From Alphaproteobacteria bacterium (lineage in GTDB: Bacteria; Pseudomonadota; Alphaproteobacteria; Rhodobacterales; Rhodobacteraceae): 6,741 nt of DNA. The stretch covers positions 1 to 6,741 of the forward strand of contig JAJRUE010000244.1 of assembly GCA_024277955.1 (NCBI GenBank). The letters run 5' to 3'. The translations under genes and the position numbers were made by a program. Shown piece after piece: positions 5,867 through 6,741 of the stretch (within the stretch, counting starts at the first letter, position 1; each line of letters begins with the position of its first letter). The notes under the pieces were generated by a model, which worked only from the letters and a program-made list of their open reading frames with translations, was not told where the DNA came from and searched no databases.

Positions 5867-6741
5867 ACGCCATGCGCGACCTGGCCCCGCCCAAGGCGGC
5901 GGGGCCGAAAACCAACCCGGAAACCGGCAAACCGCGGCTGGCCGTCAGTATCGGCCAGTGTTCGCAGGCAGGGCGCAAGGAAATCAACCAGGATTTCCAC
6001 GGCGCCCTGATCCCGTCCGAACCTGCCCTGTCGCGCAAGGGCATTTCGGTTGCGATGGCCGACGGGATCAGCTCCAGCACCGTCAGCCAGGTAGCCGCGG
6101 AAATGGCGGTAAAGAGCTTTCTGACCGACTATTACTGCACCTGCGACACCTGGACAGTCAAAACCGCGGCGGACCGGGTGATCCGCGCCGCCAATTCCTG
6201 GCTGCACGCCGAAACCCGGCGCTCGATCCACGCCCATGACCTGGACCGGGGCCATGTCTGCACCTTCAACGCGCTGGTTCTGAAATCGCGCATGGCGCAT
6301 CTTTTCCACGTGGGCGACAGCCGCATCTTCCGGCTGCAGGGCGAAACCCTGGAACAGCTTACCCAAGACCACCGCACCGTGGTTTCGGGCGCCCAAAGCC
6401 ATCTTGCCCGCGCCCTGGGCATGGCCGAACGGATCGAGGTCGACTATCGCGCGCTGCCGCTGAGCAAGGGCGACACCTTCGTGCTGACCACCGACGGCGT
6501 GCATGAATTCTGCCCACCTCGCGACATGGCCCGCACCATCCTCGCCCATCACGACGACCTGCAGGAGGCGGCGCGCAGGATCGTCGCCCAGGCGCTGGAC
6601 GGCGGCAGCGCCGACAATCTGACGGTGCAGATCGTCCGCGTCGACAACCTGCCGGACGGCGAAACCAGCGACGCGATCAGCCACGCCGACGCGCTGCCGG
6701 CGCCGCCTCCGCTGGAAGCCGGGCAGGTGTTCGAGGGCTAC
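5863..6741 (+). CDS. PP2C-type protein phosphatase, probably the N-terminal half of a phosphatase-kinase fusion (partial)
   Basis: The frame opens at ATG 5863 (ATGA overlap with the channel stop; ATG 5872 is an alternative start) and is still open at the window edge after 293 residues. It contains the metal-binding PP2C motifs in order: EINQDF (N42, D44), VAMADGISSS (D67-G68), HLFHVGDSRIFRL (G151-D152-S153-R154), LTTDGVHEF (D211-G212) and SADNLTV (D251-N252). It should therefore be an active Mn/Mg-dependent Ser/Thr phosphatase. No signal peptide or membrane segment is seen. After residue 260 comes a linker (ALPAPPPLEAGQVFEGY). Family members in Pseudomonas nitrate-assimilation clusters (recalled example PA1782) continue from such a linker into a Ser/Thr kinase domain, so a bifunctional kinase/phosphatase is likely, but the kinase lies outside the window. 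Its place in the operon suggests control of nitrite uptake or reduction. Confidence 0.88.
   Translation, partial: MNAMRDLAPPKAAGPKTNPETGKPRLAVSIGQCSQAGRKEINQDFHGALIPSEPALSRKGISVAMADGISSSTVSQVAAEMAVKSFLTDYYCTCDTWTVKTAADRVIRAANSWLHAETRRSIHAHDLDRGHVCTFNALVLKSRMAHLFHVGDSRIFRLQGETLEQLTQDHRTVVSGAQSHLARALGMAERIEVDYRALPLSKGDTFVLTTDGVHEFCPPRDMARTILAHHDDLQEAARRIVAQALDGGSADNLTVQIVRVDNLPDGETSDAISHADALPAPPPLEAGQVFEGY

Noticed and set aside
5806..6684. A 292-codon minus-strand frame opposite the PP2C gene
   Set aside because: The + strand frame carries ordered PP2C metal-binding motifs, and the minus frame shows nothing recognisable.
1..6741. CRISPR array, phage genes or toxin-antitoxin pair
   Set aside because: No regularly spaced repeats, phage structural motifs or small paired genes were seen on either strand.

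Overview
This window is GC-rich bacterial DNA. Its gene content best fits an alphaproteobacterium, probably of the Rhodobacterales type. The reasons are very GC-rich third codon positions, a nirB/nasB-like gene with a GAGMASGR flavin motif, a nirD/nasG Rieske partner, and a PP2C-type regulator in the same nitrite operon. The taxonomic call is an inference from style and synteny, not a database match.

Left part (1-1178). The window opens with the last 32 codons of a membrane protein. A complete tRNA-Gln (anticodon UUG) with an encoded CCA end follows. Next comes insertion-sequence debris. A fragment of an IS21-type transposase (about 301-486, + strand) is joined directly, in another frame, to the C-terminal part of an IS256-type transposase (about 489-833, + strand). 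After a likely IS256 end there is a decayed IS3-type orfB tail on the opposite strand (about 950-1171), which stops right at the 3' end of the next gene. None of these remnants could transpose alone.

Centre (1179-2217). A LysR-type regulator is transcribed leftward, divergently from the nitrite genes. The short gap between them contains a perfect 17-bp palindrome, GTTGCATTTATTGCAAC, which fits the T-N11-A pattern of LysR operators. This makes the regulator a good candidate to control both itself and the operon to its right.

Right part (2218-6741). Four genes run rightward as a tight operon. They are nirB (siroheme and [4Fe-4S] NAD(P)H nitrite reductase large subunit, 813 aa), nirD (Rieske small subunit, ATGA overlap with nirB), a divergent formate/nitrite-channel (FNT) protein, and a PP2C-type protein phosphatase (ATGA overlap with the channel gene) that runs off the window end. 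The phosphatase ends in a Pro/Ala-rich linker, where related proteins continue into a Ser/Thr kinase domain.

Together, the channel would move nitrite into the cytoplasm, NirBD would reduce it to ammonium, and the phosphatase (possibly phosphatase-kinase) would add post-translational control. No nitrate reductase gene lies inside the window; if present it would be expected further right. The most interesting element is the PP2C protein translationally coupled to a nitrite channel. I saw no wholly new system type.
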